Below are positions 42,746-52,339 of a stretch of DNA of 64,000 bases, in pieces. A program made the position numbers and the translations under genes. The stretch's first letter is position 1, and each line of letters opens with the position of its first letter. The stretch comes from Breznakia pachnodae (lineage in GTDB: Bacteria; Bacillota_I; Bacilli_A; Erysipelotrichales; Erysipelotrichaceae), in NCBI RefSeq assembly GCF_030814225.1, contig NZ_JAUSUR010000001.1:744001-808000 (forward strand), in the 5' to 3' direction. Below the pieces are notes generated by a model that was not told where the DNA came from, made no database searches, and worked only from the letters and a program-made list of their open reading frames with translations.

Positions 42746-43477
42746 CTAATATACTACTTCAACCAAATACAGACCACAAGCATTTGCTTTGTATTTACAG
42801 ATATGTTTGTTTTTCGCATCCAACATCTGTTTTACTTCCTCAACTTCAATTTTACCTTTTCCAACCATAATTACTGTTTGCACCATCATTCTAACCATAT
42901 AGCGAAGAAATCCATCACCTGCAATTATGAAGTGAGTTACATCGTTTTCCTGTAGAATCTCAAATCTTGTAATTGTGCGAATCTTATCTTTTCGCTGATC
43001 AATTTTCGATGATGTGAAACTAGTAAAATCATGTGTTCCTAAAAAGAAATTAGCAGCCTCTACCATTTTATCATAATTTAGGCAGTGATAGTCAACTTCC
43101 ATATAGTTACGAACAAATGGATTTGTTGTATCACTTGTCAGATAATAATCATAACGTTTCTGTTTTGCATCAAAGCGAGCATGAAATTCATCACTTACAA
43201 TTTCTACTTTTTTTACTCGAATACTCTTGTCCAATTGTGCATTCAAAGCAACCTTCATTCGCTCTTCATTCATTCCTAATTCAGAATCAAAATGAAATAC
43301 CTGAGCAATTGCATGAACCTTACTGTCTGTTCTTCCACTTCCTACAATTTCAACATCATAATCATGCATTACCTTAAGTACTGCTTCAATTGCTTCTTCA
43401 ATACTATTTCCTTTTCGCTGTGTCTGCCATCCATGATACATACTTCCATCATAGGCAACAGTTACTTTATATCTCAT
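42746..43477 (-). CDS. truA: tRNA pseudouridine(38-40) synthase
   Basis: 243 residues. Start MRYKVTVAYDGSMYHGWQ, catalytic Asp in GSGRTDSKVHA, and the closing RYMVRMMV helix are standard for TruA, which makes pseudouridine in the anticodon stem-loop. Its ATG overlaps the ecfT stop (ATGA). Confidence 0.95.
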   Translation of the reverse strand: MRYKVTVAYDGSMYHGWQTQRKGNSIEEAIEAVLKVMHDYDVEIVGSGRTDSKVHAIAQVFHFDSELGMNEERMKVALNAQLDKSIRVKKVEIVSDEFHARFDAKQKRYDYYLTSDTTNPFVRNYMEVDYHCLNYDKMVEAANFFLGTHDFTSFTSSKIDQRKDKIRTITRFEILQENDVTHFIIAGDGFLRYMVRMMVQTVIMVGKGKIEVEEVKQMLDAKNKHICKYKANACGLYLVEVVY

Positions 43478-44271
43478 ATAAGAATAAACCCAATAAGACC
43501 AGCCAGTGTAACTGTACATAGGATCATTGCCATAACATCTACTGTTGTCATCTTTAACTGTTTATAACGAGTACGTGGAGAGTCTGGTGAATATCCACGA
43601 GCTTCCATTGCATAAGCCAGATCTTCAGCACGTTGAAATGCAGAAATAAATAGAGGAATAATCAAAGAAAGAATACTACGAATCTTTTCCATAAACTTTC
43701 CTTCTTCAAAATCTACACCACGACTTGCCTGTGCCTTCATAATACGTTGGGTTTCCTCAATCAATGTAGGAATAAAACGTAAAGCAATTGAAATCATCAT
43801 CGCAATAATATGAGCCGGTACTCCAATCTTTTTAAATGGAGTCAGTAAATCTTCAATTCCTAGTGTTAGATCTAGCGGTTTAGTTGTTGCCGTTAATAAT
43901 GTCGTAATACTTATCATCAAGGCTAAACGTACCACAATATATAATGTCTGAAAAATTGCATCATCATATATTTCAAACCAGCCAAATGAAACTAATTTAT
44001 TTCCTGTCTTAATTACAAGTACATTTATAACCAATAAAAAGACAAGCATAAACATCATTGGCTTCATTGCCTTAAAGATATATGAGATATGAATCTTTGA
44101 TAATGCTAATGTTAAAAGAATAAGAACTCCTAAAGCCACATATCCCCAAACTCCAGCAGGAATAAATACAGCAATTAACAATAGCAGGACACACATAATT
44201 TTTGCTCTTGGATCCATCTTATGAACAATGGAATCCATTGGAAGGTATCTACCTAGTACGATATCACTCAT
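43474..44271 (-). CDS. ecfT: ECF transporter transmembrane component
   Basis: 265 residues with several membrane segments and the two coupling Ala-Arg-Gly motifs (QASRGVDFE, MEARGYSP) in the cytoplasmic loop that link it to the ATPases. EcfT carries vitamins or metals together with exchangeable S components. It overlaps ecfA2 by 8 bases. Confidence 0.94.
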   Translation of the reverse strand: MSDIVLGRYLPMDSIVHKMDPRAKIMCVLLLLIAVFIPAGVWGYVALGVLILLTLALSKIHISYIFKAMKPMMFMLVFLLVINVLVIKTGNKLVSFGWFEIYDDAIFQTLYIVVRLALMISITTLLTATTKPLDLTLGIEDLLTPFKKIGVPAHIIAMMISIALRFIPTLIEETQRIMKAQASRGVDFEEGKFMEKIRSILSLIIPLFISAFQRAEDLAYAMEARGYSPDSPRTRYKQLKMTTVDVMAMILCTVTLAGLIGFILI

Positions 44272-45121
44272 GGCTGATAACCTCCTTTATTTGTAATGCC
44301 AATTTAGATAAATCATAGTTATCTTCATCTACTATAATTCCAACATCTCTTAATGCACGTTTAAATTGAATTACTTTTGGTGGAGTAACTTTTAACTCTT
44401 TCAGTAATGCTTCATCCTTAAAAAATGATATTACATCACACGTTTTTACCAATTTACCTTTACTTAAAATAACAACATCCTCACAATAACGAAGAACATG
44501 TTCCATATCATGGGTTACCATAATAATTGTTTTATTGTAATCTTTCTGTAATTTTAAAAACAGATTCATCATTTCTTTCGCACCTTGAGGATCTAATCCA
44601 GCGGTTGGTTCATCCAACACTAATACCTCAGGATCAAATGCCAGAATACCAGCAATCGCAATACGACGCTTTTGCCCTCCGGATAAATCAAAAGGGCTTC
44701 GTTCCAGATAACTTTCGTCCAGACCAACCAGCTTCAACATCTCTCTGGCTTTTATTTTTGCCTGTTCTTCATCCATTCCAAAGTTTTTAGGACCAAAAGC
44801 AATATCCTTCTCAATCGTTTCTTCAAACAATTGATACTCAGGAAATTGAAATACAAGTCCAACTCGTTTTCTAAGTTTCTTTAATTCTTTTGCTTTTTTA
44901 CTAGCACTCAATACATAGTCACCAACTATTACTTCACCACTAGTAGGAACAAGCAGTGCATTTAAGTGTTGTACAAGTGTACTTTTTCCACTACCAGTTT
45001 CACCAATAATCGCAGTAAAACCACCTTCTTTAATTTCAAGATTAATATCCTGAAGTGCAACATAAGGGAATGGTGATTTTTCGTTATAGGTATGACTTAA
45101 CTTTTTGAATTCAATTGACAT
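44264..45121 (-). CDS. ecfA2: ECF transporter ATPase A2
   Basis: 285 residues of an ABC ATPase: Walker A GETGSGKST, signature LSGGQKRR, Walker B VLVLDEPTAGLDP and the H-loop MVTHDM. It pairs with EcfA1 as the heterodimeric motor. It overlaps the end of ecfA1 by 25 bases. Confidence 0.94.
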   Translation of the reverse strand: MSIEFKKLSHTYNEKSPFPYVALQDINLEIKEGGFTAIIGETGSGKSTLVQHLNALLVPTSGEVIVGDYVLSASKKAKELKKLRKRVGLVFQFPEYQLFEETIEKDIAFGPKNFGMDEEQAKIKAREMLKLVGLDESYLERSPFDLSGGQKRRIAIAGILAFDPEVLVLDEPTAGLDPQGAKEMMNLFLKLQKDYNKTIIMVTHDMEHVLRYCEDVVILSKGKLVKTCDVISFFKDEALLKELKVTPPKVIQFKRALRDVGIIVDEDNYDLSKLALQIKEVISHE

Positions 45122-45918
45122 AACTCACTCACTACCCCTTCTATATCTAGTTGTTTCTCTATTTTTATTCCAACATTTTCTAATTCACTTTGCATTTTAT
45201 AAATAAAAGGAATATCCAATTGTAGTTCAATTAGTTCCTCTGATCGATTTAAAATTTCTTTTGGACTGCCACTCATCTTTACTTCACCAGCATCCAATAC
45301 AACTACATGATCACTTTTCAGTACTTCTTCCATATCATGAGTAATTGAAATAATTGTCAGATTACTCTTCTCATGTAATTCATCTACAAGGGCATTAATT
45401 TCTTCTTTACCTTGAGGATCCAACATACTTGTTGCTTCATCCAATATAATAATGTCCAAATCCATTGCCAGCACTCCAGCAATCGCAACACGCTGCTTCT
45501 GACCGCCAGATAACTTTGTTGGTTCCTTATCTAAGAATTCTGACATATTTACCTTTTGTGCATAACGTTCAATAATCTCTTGCATATCGTTTGTAGGAAC
45601 TTGTTGGTTCTCTAATCCAAACGCAATATCATCCGCTACGGTAGAACCTATAAACTGATTATCAGGATTTTGGAAGACTACTCCAACCATACTTCTAATC
45701 TTTGTCAGATTCTCTTCTGTAAGTTCAAAGCCACCGATTTCAATCGAACCCGATGCTTTTTCTAACAATCCTATTAACAATTTCGCAATTGTACTTTTCC
45801 CACTCCCGTTATGACCAATGATTGTTGTATAACTTCCTTTTTTAATTTCGAAGTTTACATTCTTAATTACAGGTACATTTTCCTCATAAGAGAAGTTTAA
45901 TTCACTAACTTTTATCAT
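45097..45918 (-). CDS. ecfA1: ECF transporter ATPase A1
   Basis: 273 residues from the ATG opening MIKVSELNFSYEE, SD GAGGG. Walker A GHNGSGKST, signature LSGGQKQR, Walker B IIILDEATSMLDP. A 19-codon upstream extension has no ribosome binding site. First gene of the ecfA1-ecfA2-ecfT-truA operon. In most Firmicutes it directly follows rplQ; here about 6.4 kb separate them. Confidence 0.94.
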   Translation of the reverse strand: MIKVSELNFSYEENVPVIKNVNFEIKKGSYTTIIGHNGSGKSTIAKLLIGLLEKASGSIEIGGFELTEENLTKIRSMVGVVFQNPDNQFIGSTVADDIAFGLENQQVPTNDMQEIIERYAQKVNMSEFLDKEPTKLSGGQKQRVAIAGVLAMDLDIIILDEATSMLDPQGKEEINALVDELHEKSNLTIISITHDMEEVLKSDHVVVLDAGEVKMSGSPKEILNRSEELIELQLDIPFIYKMQSELENVGIKIEKQLDIEGVVSELCQLNSKS

Positions 45919-46069
45919 GTTTTTACCCTCATACCAAAGTGTTTTTATTATACTACTTTTTGTGTCAAGACACAATGTATAGCCCCTACTAAATGTATCA
46001 AGAAAAGATTTCTACGAAATCATATTAAATACAAAGACTTAATACCAGGCACCTTTCTTGAAGCCCTGT

Positions 46070-46140
46070 AAGATATATCTTCTCTTTATCCTTCCTCATA
46101 CTGCAAGGTGGTGCGATGAAGAAATAGATATATCTTTTTT
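46070..46140. repeat. long hairpin next to the tnpB-like gene (possible element end / guide RNA part)
   Basis: AGATATATCT occurs at 46071 and again at 46126, and CTTTATCCTTCCTCAT partly pairs with ATGAAGAAATAGAT between them. The hairpin lies 105-170 bases after the tnpB stop, where TnpB elements carry the right end and guide RNA. On the plus strand it is followed by TTTTTT, so a terminator for plus-strand RNA is also possible. Confidence 0.4.
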
Positions 46141-46243
46141 GTATGCATTTTGATGAAATTCCATCTATAACACCGACCAATCATCTTCCACTAGTGATTG
46201 CATTAATATTATAGTTCCATCTATTACTTAGTTAATTACTATT

Positions 46244-47692
46244 CTAATCTGTAAAACTCATTCCTCTTCTCGCAATAACGTAACTTGCTGCTAGATGAGT
46301 ACTGAGTCCTTTTGATTGCTGATACTTCTCTTTCCCTATCTTACTTGTATAAGCTGGATTTACTCTTTCTACTGCAACTGCATCTTTGTATGCTCTTGAT
46401 TCAATTGTTTCTACTATTTTCATATAGGCAAAATTACTTAATACTTCATTTACTCGTTTTTTGTTATATTTCATTTGTTGCTTTTTATAAGTAAAATTTA
46501 AATTCTCAATAATTAGTGTCTTTTGATGTTGTTTGCAAATATTAATCACTTCTTTACTCACTTCTCTTAGTATCCATAATCTTTGATTACTTGTTTTTCG
46601 TTTTAATTTGTAATTGATTTTTCTAGTATTAATGATATTTCCATGCTCATTAGTTACTGTAAGTGCAATATGATCTACATTGATATCAATTCCTACTACT
46701 CCATTTACTTTTGTAGTGGTTGTTTCTTTTTCTGGTAGTTCTAATACTGCTTTGATAATAAAGTAATCACTATGCAATTCTAACACATAACAAATCGCTT
46801 TTCCTAGTGTGTTATGTTTTAACTTCACTTTCTCTTCTAACAATTCTTTTTGATAATGAAACTCTATTGGTAAGTAGATGGTTTCTTTGATTCCTCGATA
46901 CATCATGGTATTACTATCTAGTTCATATTTGAACAAGTTATTTCCATACTTTCCTTGTCTTCTTCCCTGAATAGTCATTTGCTTATTCCTTTGATGAAGA
47001 TAGTCTTCTCTCCACTTTTGATGATTATTAATATACTCTTCTTTTGTATATTGGGCTTTGAATAGTCTACTACTTCCAAAACAGATTTGCTTAGGATGTT
47101 TCTTGTAGTTAGCTATTTCTTGTTTCTTACGATTCATCTTCCATAACAACATCTTCAATCGATGGTTCAAGCGTTTCATCATTACTTTGATATATAACTC
47201 TTCAAATAAATACAGGTTCATTTCTATTCCATCGACTATGACAGTATTCTGTTTGATATATGAAAACCCACATCCTTTAAAGATATGCAATTTATCGCTA
47301 TTTCCTTGTGATATAGATATTAGACTATTGTGCACTTTCTTAAATTGCAAATATTGCTTTTCGACTTTCTTATGCTTCTTTTGAATATTCTTATGTTCTC
47401 TAGTTACTCGCTTTTCATGATACTTTTGAGTTTGAATACTTGTCTTTATTTTTGCTTTGACATCACTTATCACACTAAGTGGCATATAGTCACTAGTTCC
47501 ATATCTTGCCTTTAGTTTCTTTTGAAATCCTTTTCCCATTTTCACATTATAAAAAGTATCATCATAGCATCTGCGATAGGTATAACGATACATTTGATTA
47601 TATACTTTTAAATCATGATGGATACAGTTTACTTGAGATTCACTTAAATGTTTGAGATAGAATCGTTGACTTTGAGAGATTGTTTTTGACAT
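46244..47692 (-). CDS. tnpB: TnpB-related protein (IS200/IS605 accessory, RuvC-like nuclease family)
   Basis: 482 residues, longer than usual TnpB (about 370-400). RuvC-I Asp is in GIDINVDHIAL and RuvC-II Glu in LIIENLNF. The usual Cys4 zinc finger is missing, and the RuvC-III site reads GLSTHLAASYVIARR with no Asp where D-x-N-A-A is expected; a NPAYTSKIGK segment is present instead. This matches the TnpB-related subgroup. The protein ends soon after ARRG, earlier than I would expect, so it may be truncated. No tnpA transposase is near, so the element cannot move by itself. Confidence 0.8.
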   Translation of the reverse strand: MSKTISQSQRFYLKHLSESQVNCIHHDLKVYNQMYRYTYRRCYDDTFYNVKMGKGFQKKLKARYGTSDYMPLSVISDVKAKIKTSIQTQKYHEKRVTREHKNIQKKHKKVEKQYLQFKKVHNSLISISQGNSDKLHIFKGCGFSYIKQNTVIVDGIEMNLYLFEELYIKVMMKRLNHRLKMLLWKMNRKKQEIANYKKHPKQICFGSSRLFKAQYTKEEYINNHQKWREDYLHQRNKQMTIQGRRQGKYGNNLFKYELDSNTMMYRGIKETIYLPIEFHYQKELLEEKVKLKHNTLGKAICYVLELHSDYFIIKAVLELPEKETTTTKVNGVVGIDINVDHIALTVTNEHGNIINTRKINYKLKRKTSNQRLWILREVSKEVINICKQHQKTLIIENLNFTYKKQQMKYNKKRVNEVLSNFAYMKIVETIESRAYKDAVAVERVNPAYTSKIGKEKYQQSKGLSTHLAASYVIARRGMSFTD

Positions 47693-47884
47693 AAGTAGTA
47701 CTCCTTTTGTTGGTTTATAATATTATGTCAACGATTCAGTTTTGTTTGTTTCTTATTAATCAAATAATACCATTATACCCCTAGTGATTCAATACTATTT
47801 TTACTAATATTTTCTCCAATTTCGCAGTGATTATTTTGTATATTTCACGCTTTCTCCTCTGACGAAACAAATTTCTTAATATAT

Positions 47885-47908
47885 AAAAAAACTGCAGAAG
47901 ACTGCAGC
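47885..47908 (-). terminator. terminator of the 127-residue membrane protein gene
   Basis: On the minus strand two copies of CTGCAG pair across a 4-nt loop, followed by TTTTTTT. The region between here and the tnpB start shows only AT-rich DNA and CTAGTGATT, which also occurs after tnpB. Confidence 0.75.
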
Positions 47909-47917
47909 TATATACTA

Positions 47918-48301
47918 TTAAAATAAATTACCTAATAACTTTCTTGTTATCTTTGAGTGTTTTATTAAATAAAACAAACTAAGAATAAGTGGAATAATCA
48001 AACCAAATGTTGTTAACATATTTATTGTCTCACTAAAATTGTTATCCATATATTCTCCAAACATAAATACTGTTGTATAGAACAAAAGAAAGGAGATTAT
48101 AAAAATTAGAAATGCTATACTCTTTCTAGTAATTCGATTATTTATCTTAAAATCGCTATATAAAAATAGTATTGTTCCTAAAACAGTAATACCAATTGGT
48201 ATTATTGACATCGTTTCAATCGTATCCATCTCGAATATTAAAAAGAAACTTAACACTCCACTAATAATGATATAAAAACTGATTTTCTTTAATCGCTCCA
48301 T
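47918..48301 (-). CDS. four-helix membrane protein of unknown function
   Basis: 127 residues, four hydrophobic segments (about 7-24, 30-48, 58-78, 92-112) and a basic C-terminus. SD GGAGAAC. Monocistronic, with terminators on both sides. No family recognised. Confidence 0.55.
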   Translation of the reverse strand: MERLKKISFYIIISGVLSFFLIFEMDTIETMSIIPIGITVLGTILFLYSDFKINNRITRKSIAFLIFIISFLLFYTTVFMFGEYMDNNFSETINMLTTFGLIIPLILSLFYLIKHSKITRKLLGNLF

Positions 48302-48345
48302 CCAGTTCTCCTTTTACTACAACCATTATACTATAAATAATCCAA

Positions 48346-48371
48346 AAGAAAAGAGAGTCGAAACTCTCTTC
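48346..48371 (-). terminator. terminator of the RraB-like gene
   Basis: AAGAGAGT pairs with ACTCTCTT across a 4-nt loop on the minus strand, followed by TTCTTTTGG. Confidence 0.75.
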
Positions 48372-48378
48372 ATCTTAT

Positions 48379-48900
48379 TTACTTTTTACAAACCCAACCG
48401 TTATATACTCCATTATGAGCTTTCGCAAGATCAGCAAGATAGAATACTTTCGCTGAAATATCATCTTGATCCATCTTAGAAATATGAAGCACTAACAATT
48501 CATTTTCAGCTTCACCATTTGTAACTACATAACCTTCACCAATTACAATGTTTTTAAATTCTTCTAAATCAATTTCTTTTTCAAATTGAACACTGTGTTG
48601 AATTGGTTTTTCTTCATTTGCATCTACTTCACCGATTGCTTTGAATTGTTCTTCACTATTATTTGTAAGTGCAATAATATCTTGTTCATTCAAATGTGGG
48701 AATGTTTTCGCACTGAAAGGTTCTGGTTTTTTATCATAATTAATTGGTTCAAAACCTTGTTCTTCCACTGTACGTAAAATTCTTTCTTTGCTATCGTCAA
48801 GTTCTTTAATTTCTTTCTTTTCTTCATCTTTTTTCATTTTATAAGCAACTACTGCTGCTGCAGCCCCAACGACTGCTAATATACCTAATGCCTTTTTCAT
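48379..48900 (-). CDS. membrane-anchored RraB-like protein
   Basis: 173 residues from the ATG with SD GGAGG. An N-terminal membrane anchor (about 4-20) precedes a charged helix, and the C-terminal domain ends ...AHNGVYNGWVCKK. This resembles RraB, whose family ends in GxYDGW; RraB inhibits RNase E in proteobacteria. In a Firmicute the target would have to be another RNase or a different function. The family assignment is tentative. Confidence 0.55.
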   Translation of the reverse strand: MKKALGILAVVGAAAAVVAYKMKKDEEKKEIKELDDSKERILRTVEEQGFEPINYDKKPEPFSAKTFPHLNEQDIIALTNNSEEQFKAIGEVDANEEKPIQHSVQFEKEIDLEEFKNIVIGEGYVVTNGEAENELLVLHISKMDQDDISAKVFYLADLAKAHNGVYNGWVCKK

Positions 48901-48991
48901 AGAATATCCTCCAATGATCATTATAGAAATATTATAGCACAAATTTTTTAGTGTTACTATCCATAAACATTATCTAACATAATGTATATTA

Positions 48992-49576
48992 TTACTCTGT
49001 TTTTCTACTCGCTGCAATACCATCGCCAATATCATAGAAAGTTGTATCATACTCTTTATTCTCTTCTAGATAAGTAATGTAACGTTGTATTTTTCTTACT
49101 AATTGTTTTGTATTGCGATTCTTAATCTGATCATAGTGATCTACCAATCCATGGAACTTTAGATTGTCACTAATAATATAACCATTCTTATCTAAATTCT
49201 TATTATAACGTTCAAAGAATTTAATATACTGCGCTTTCGCTGCATCTATAAATATTAAATCAAATAGCCCATCTGCTTCAAACTCAAGTGCATCTACATG
49301 AACGACTTGAATTCGTTTGTCCATTTCTGCTTTATGAATATTCTTTAGTGCTTCTTTATAACGAACATCATCTCGTTCTACTGTAACAACCTCAATATCC
49401 TTATCCAGCATTGCCATACGAATAGCGGAATAACCAATTGCAGCACCTATTTCAAGGATTCGTTTCACATTATGTTCTTTAATAAAGTTACTTAAAAAAT
49501 CAATACCCTCACTTTGCATAATTGGTACATTATTTTCTTGCGCATACTGTTCCATCTCTTTGATCAAACTAACCAT
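48992..49576 (-). CDS. SAM-dependent O-methyltransferase, YrrM/TrmR-like
   Basis: 194 residues. The SAM motif I reads ILEIGAAIGYSAI, then VTVERDD and the acidic FIDAAKAQY segment, as in class-I O-methyltransferases of the YrrM (TrmR) type, which methylate tRNA 5-hydroxyuridine. Catechol-type substrates are the alternative. It lies 7 bases after the CapA-like gene. Confidence 0.82.
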   Translation of the reverse strand: MVSLIKEMEQYAQENNVPIMQSEGIDFLSNFIKEHNVKRILEIGAAIGYSAIRMAMLDKDIEVVTVERDDVRYKEALKNIHKAEMDKRIQVVHVDALEFEADGLFDLIFIDAAKAQYIKFFERYNKNLDKNGYIISDNLKFHGLVDHYDQIKNRNTKQLVRKIQRYITYLEENKEYDTTFYDIGDGIAASRKTE

Positions 49577-49586
49577 CATTACCTCT

Positions 49587-50747
49587 TTACTTTAAAAATT
49601 CCTCATCAATTACTTCTTTTGTTTTCTGTGTTAATGAATCAATAGAAACAACTTGTCCTTCATAACCATTTAACACATGTTTTTCAGCAAGTTTATCTGT
49701 ATAATCTTCCAGTTTATAAACGCTGTAGTTATCACGTTCTTCTAAAATATTTGCTTGATTACCTTCAAAGTGGATTACAAGTGGTGTCCACTTTACATTC
49801 TCAACACTAATATCTCCACTTTCACTATCCTTCACAAAATCAAAACTAATCATTCCAGATAATATATTATCTACACTCAACATTCCCCCAATAAAGTTTC
49901 CTAGTGAATAAACAACAAGTGTTTCATTTCCATTTGAACCTTTGATCCATTCTACTGGATTAATGGAATGTGGGTGAGTACCAATAACAACATCTACTTC
50001 TAAGTCTGCAAATAACTGTGCGTATTGGGTCTGGAACTCATTTGGTGCAAAGGTATTTTCATCACCCCAGTGAGCACTGACAATTACTACATCACTGATT
50101 TCTTTTGCCTTCGCAACATCTGCTCTTATTTTATCTTCATCAAAATAATTTACTTCATAGCTGTTTGCTGGTTCAATTCCATTTGTACCATAAGTATACG
50201 CAAGAAATGAGAATGTAATTCCTTTCTTTTCAAAAGTTGCAATCTCTTGAGAAGCTTCTTCACTGTCATAGATACCTGCATAGGTAATGTCATCATAAGC
50301 CCCAAATGTTTTTAGTGCATTCACGACTCCATCACTGCCTTTATCAAGTGAGTGATTAGTTGCCAGATTAAATAAGTTAAATCCTGTTTCATGCAAATCA
50401 TTTACTACTTCTGTTGGTGAATTGAATACTGGATACCCTGATAGACCCAACTCTTGTCCACCAACAATTGTTTCCTGGTTAATAAATGATATATCACCTT
50501 TTTGAATATCATCTTTTACATTCTTATACATGGATTGAAAGTTATACTTTCCATCACCTTCACTGCCTTCCAAACGATCTGCTTCCTGGTATATTGTTTC
50601 ATGAATCAGATTATCTCCTACACCAACAAAATGAACACTGGTATCTTTTTCTTCTTCTTTCTTATCTTCCTTTTTTGTATCATCACTTGAAGAACCACAA
50701 CCTGTTAGTAGTCCAAAAACAATACCAAATATAAGTAATTTCTTCAT
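49587..50747 (-). CDS. CapA/PgsA-like metallophosphatase lipoprotein
   Basis: 386 residues. Lipoprotein signal with Cys17 in GLLTGCGSS; then the CapA fold: GVGDNLIH, INQETIVGG, N-L-A-T-N-H-S-L-D-K-G and GTHPHSINP, whose His/Asn/Asp residues bind metals. Such surface proteins occur with poly-glutamate capsule synthesis, but no capsule synthase genes are near. It is cotranscribed with the VanY-like gene 10 bases upstream. Confidence 0.85.
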   Translation of the reverse strand: MKKLLIFGIVFGLLTGCGSSSDDTKKEDKKEEEKDTSVHFVGVGDNLIHETIYQEADRLEGSEGDGKYNFQSMYKNVKDDIQKGDISFINQETIVGGQELGLSGYPVFNSPTEVVNDLHETGFNLFNLATNHSLDKGSDGVVNALKTFGAYDDITYAGIYDSEEASQEIATFEKKGITFSFLAYTYGTNGIEPANSYEVNYFDEDKIRADVAKAKEISDVVIVSAHWGDENTFAPNEFQTQYAQLFADLEVDVVIGTHPHSINPVEWIKGSNGNETLVVYSLGNFIGGMLSVDNILSGMISFDFVKDSESGDISVENVKWTPLVIHFEGNQANILEERDNYSVYKLEDYTDKLAEKHVLNGYEGQVVSIDSLTQKTKEVIDEEFLK

Positions 50748-50757
50748 ATAATCTCCC

Positions 50758-51765
50758 TTACTTCATTGTTGCATAATATTCATCTAATGTCAGATCATTT
50801 TCATATAGATAAGTAGCCAATTCTTCACCTACATAACGTAAATGCCAAGACTCATATCCATATTGAGTAATATCTTCTTTATCTTGTGGGTAACGTAAAA
50901 TAAATCCATATGTATGCATATTTTCTAAAATCCATTCATATCCATCATAGTTTTCAATTTCATTGAAATTATAACCATTAAATGTAATATCTACTGCCAA
51001 TCCACTATTATGTTCACTATGTCCTGGTCGTGCATAGTACTGATCCGCATATTCCTGACCTGAAGCATTCAGATTATACGAATACAAGCCATCCTGATAC
51101 GCATAAGAGCGATATGATGCAATTGCCACAATGTCTAAGTCTTCTTTCTTTGCAGCCTCTACGAACTCCTCATAAGCTTCAGCAGCAGGTTTGCGAAGTT
51201 GTTGCTGGTCTACATCAGCACAAGAGTAGTCTTCTCCTCTTGTACAAGTATAATTAATATCAACCAAATCACTAGGAACATATCCTTCAGGTAAGCCATT
51301 GTATTTATTAACTAACATCGTTATGTCTTCACCTTCAATAACACTAATTTCTTCATAAGGTTTCTCATCAAGATTTAAATTCACTTCCAGTACAACATCC
51401 TTAACTTTTTTATCACTATTATCTTTCTGGTAAGCAAGATAACGATCAATATTCTTCTCTCGCACATAATCAATATCTAAATAAGCCTGTACTTCTTTAT
51501 CTGAAAGTTTTGCATCCAAAAGTGCATTTACACCTTCATCATCTTTATCAATATCTAAAGCACAATATGACTCAATATAATTATCATTATAATCTGAATC
51601 CAACATTACTTTCAGACTATCCTTTTTCTCACAATCATTATTTGCATAATCCAAACGATCATGCTCTTCTAATATCTTCTGTTGCTTCTCGCTATAGTCA
51701 CTGCTGCTACCTGAATTACATCCAACAAGCATAACAGCCATCAATAATATTAATAATCGTTTCAT
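50758..51765 (-). CDS. D-alanyl-D-alanine carboxypeptidase, VanY/LdcB type, lipoprotein
   Basis: 335 residues. Lipoprotein signal with Cys16 in MLVGCNSG, an acidic spacer of about 130 residues, then a M15B peptidase domain: SYRSYAYQ, the metal-binding PGHSEHNSGLAVDI and SWHLRYVG. Such enzymes trim the terminal D-Ala of peptidoglycan peptides. No van genes are near, so this is general wall maturation. SD AAGGAG. Confidence 0.9.
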   Translation of the reverse strand: MKRLLILLMAVMLVGCNSGSSSDYSEKQQKILEEHDRLDYANNDCEKKDSLKVMLDSDYNDNYIESYCALDIDKDDEGVNALLDAKLSDKEVQAYLDIDYVREKNIDRYLAYQKDNSDKKVKDVVLEVNLNLDEKPYEEISVIEGEDITMLVNKYNGLPEGYVPSDLVDINYTCTRGEDYSCADVDQQQLRKPAAEAYEEFVEAAKKEDLDIVAIASYRSYAYQDGLYSYNLNASGQEYADQYYARPGHSEHNSGLAVDITFNGYNFNEIENYDGYEWILENMHTYGFILRYPQDKEDITQYGYESWHLRYVGEELATYLYENDLTLDEYYATMK

Positions 51766-51893
51766 TCAACTTCTCCTTTAACTTCTGTAAAACCCTATGC
51801 ATTTAGGATACACCATTTTTCAAAAATTATCAGTAATAAATCAAATAATTAAGAAAAAATTAAGGTTTCTTCTACTACCATCTAATACTATAT

Positions 51894-51921
51894 AAAAGAG
51901 TTGATACATCACCAACTCATT
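51894..51921 (-). terminator. terminator of the 90-residue gene
   Basis: GAGTTG pairs with CAACTC across a 9-nt loop on the minus strand, followed by TTTTATATAG. Confidence 0.65.
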
Positions 51922-51957
51922 TTCATTATTTCTCCATATTTTATCTTCTTTACAGCT

Positions 51958-52230
51958 TTATACAAAATCATACCACTTATTAGAATTGATTCCTTTTTTA
52001 AACATTACTTGCTTATTACCAATATCTAAGTCATATAACTCCTGAAATTCAGGAAATTGTACCAATACATCTTCAACTGATACTATTGTATATTCATCAA
52101 TATTATATCCCGCAGGATCATTGCTTAATAAATACCATTTAATATCTTGATCTGGAAGATAATAGACTTGACTAAGCTCTTTATTCCTTAATAAATTTGG
52201 ATCTACTTTTACTTGTTTATTTATGTCCAT
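51958..52230 (-). CDS. small protein of unknown function
   Basis: 90 residues, acidic and aromatic, no membrane segment. SD AAGGG close to the ATG. It sits alone between rplQ and the wall genes. No family recognised. Confidence 0.5.
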   Translation of the reverse strand: MDINKQVKVDPNLLRNKELSQVYYLPDQDIKWYLLSNDPAGYNIDEYTIVSVEDVLVQFPEFQELYDLDIGNKQVMFKKGINSNKWYDFV

Positions 52231-52307
52231 CCCTTATTCCTTTCTAATAATATAAGTTACAATAATTATACCATAAGCTAAATTTACTATTAAATAAATC
52301 CAAAAGA

Positions 52308-52335
52308 AAAAGCCATGATTACTCATGACTTTTCA
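52308..52335 (-). terminator. terminator of the ribosomal cluster after rplQ
   Basis: AAAGTCATGA pairs with TCATGGCTTT on the minus strand, followed by TTCTTTT. It ends the long ribosomal transcript. Confidence 0.8.
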
Positions 52336-52339
52336 GAAA

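Noticed and set aside
46191..47789. CTAGTGATT on both sides of the tnpB-like gene as target site duplication
   Set aside because: IS200/IS605-type elements do not make target duplications, and a single 9-mer in AT-rich DNA is weak; mentioned only as a mark for finding the ends.
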